From assembly GCA_024686035.1 (NCBI GenBank), contig JAIBDW010000006.1, positions 1-51,929 on the forward strand: 51,929 nucleotides of DNA, written 5' to 3'. Shown here in pieces: positions 51,038-51,929 of the stretch. Source of the stretch: Oceanospirillaceae bacterium (lineage in GTDB: Bacteria; Pseudomonadota; Gammaproteobacteria; Pseudomonadales; Balneatricaceae). Numbering within the stretch: position 1 is the stretch's first letter; every line of letters starts with the position of its first letter. The notes beneath the pieces are model-generated. The model made no database searches. It was not told the origin of the DNA and saw only the letters and a list, made by a program, of their open reading frames with translations. A program made the translations under genes and the position numbers.

Positions 51038-51061
51038 AATTTAGTCTATTGAATCTAAATT
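51038..51061 (+). repeat. 7-bp inverted repeat in the BCCT leader
   Basis: AATTTAG (51038-51044) / CTAAATT (51055-51061). Confidence 0.5.
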
Positions 51062-51096
51062 ATTTGTATTGATCAATTAATTTCAGGGGATCTACT

Positions 51097-51929
51097 TTGC
51101 CTATTTCACCACCGTTAAAAGAACTCAAAATAAATCTGTCAAAAGACGGATTTTATGATGGGTTTAACAGTTTAGTTGCACTATCGTCGAAGATTATTAT
51201 CGCTTTAATCGTACTTTGGTGTGTTATTTATCCTGAAGCTGCAGGTAACGTATTGGGGCAGCTAAAGAGCTGGTCTTTTGCACACCTGAACTACTACTAC
51301 ACCTACTCTGTGGCATTTTTTGTTTTAGTCTGTATTGCCATCGCTGTGCACCCTAAGTGGGGCAAGATTAAGCTAGGCACAGGCGATGATAAGCCAGAAT
51401 TTTCCAACTTTTCATGGTTTTCCATGATGTTTGGTGCCGGTATTGGTATTGGCATGTTGGGTTATGCTGCAGGTGAGCCCATGTGGCACATTGCAGACAA
51501 TCCAGACATTCGCATGAGTGCTATGGTGGTTAAAGACGCCTTTGCTGCATCTAACATTGCGCTAGCTGACGGCGCCGATGTTTGGGCCCAGTACACCACA
51601 CAAGTTGCTGCAGGCAATATGGATGCTATCGAGGGCTTGGTAATGCCTAAAACGGCATCAGCATTAGACTCTGTGTATAAGTACTCCTTTTTACACTGGG
51701 GGGTAGGGGCTTGGGCTTGCTACGCATTGGTAGGTATTTCATTGGCCTTCTTTACTTACTCACGTGGTTTGCCGTTAACCATTCGCTCTACGCTTGCACC
51801 TTTGTTTGGTAAGTCTTTAGAAGGTAACTTGGGGCATGTGGTTGATATCACAGCCATAGTGGCAACTATTTTAGGCATTGCTCAAACCATTGGTTTAGGC
51901 TTAGATTCATTCTCATCAGGACTTTACAA
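51097..51929 (+). CDS. BCCT family (betaine/choline/carnitine) transporter, 3' truncated by the window end
   Basis: TTG start after AGGGGA. 'WFSMMFGAGIGIGMLGYAAGEPMWHI', 'FLHWGVGAWACYALVGISLAFFTYSRGLPLTIRSTLAPLFG', 'GHVVDITAIVATILGIAQTIGLGLDSF'. Missing from the ORF track because it runs off the end. Confidence 0.9.
   Translation, partial: MPISPPLKELKINLSKDGFYDGFNSLVALSSKIIIALIVLWCVIYPEAAGNVLGQLKSWSFAHLNYYYTYSVAFFVLVCIAIAVHPKWGKIKLGTGDDKPEFSNFSWFSMMFGAGIGIGMLGYAAGEPMWHIADNPDIRMSAMVVKDAFAASNIALADGADVWAQYTTQVAAGNMDAIEGLVMPKTASALDSVYKYSFLHWGVGAWACYALVGISLAFFTYSRGLPLTIRSTLAPLFGKSLEGNLGHVVDITAIVATILGIAQTIGLGLDSFSSGLY

Overview
This window looks like a chromosomal housekeeping segment of a gammaproteobacterium, probably an Oceanospirillales- or Pseudomonas-like marine lineage (inference from gene content and order). 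It carries rsd/algQ-like, nadK, rhomboid, YeaC-like, DUF2797, pepN, hemH, ribE, dusC and pyrD. Next comes an aa3-type cytochrome c oxidase and heme A assembly cluster (coxB-ctaD-ctaG-coxC, DUF2909, SURF1, a Sco-like protein, ctaA, ctaB), then rlmKL, amtB and gltA. A complete sdhCDAB-sucAB-lpd-sucCD TCA block follows, then metG, trmA, mrp, dcd, a tolC-family gene, DUF3108, purN, purM, DUF2066, a perM-like gene, hda, mlaA, a pseudoreceiver-PP2C/STAS pair, tal and a 3'-truncated BCCT transporter. I saw no tRNA, rRNA, CRISPR array, IS element, prophage or obvious defence island. Nothing is convincingly a wholly new system. The best leads are: a degenerate receiver fused to an apparently intact PP2C phosphatase with a STAS partner; a strong sigma54 promoter match for amtB; a Sco-like CX3C protein lacking the usual downstream His; a TAATG-coupled 55-aa small ORF after pyrD; nested inverted repeats after ctaB; and palindromes that recur in intergenic regions.
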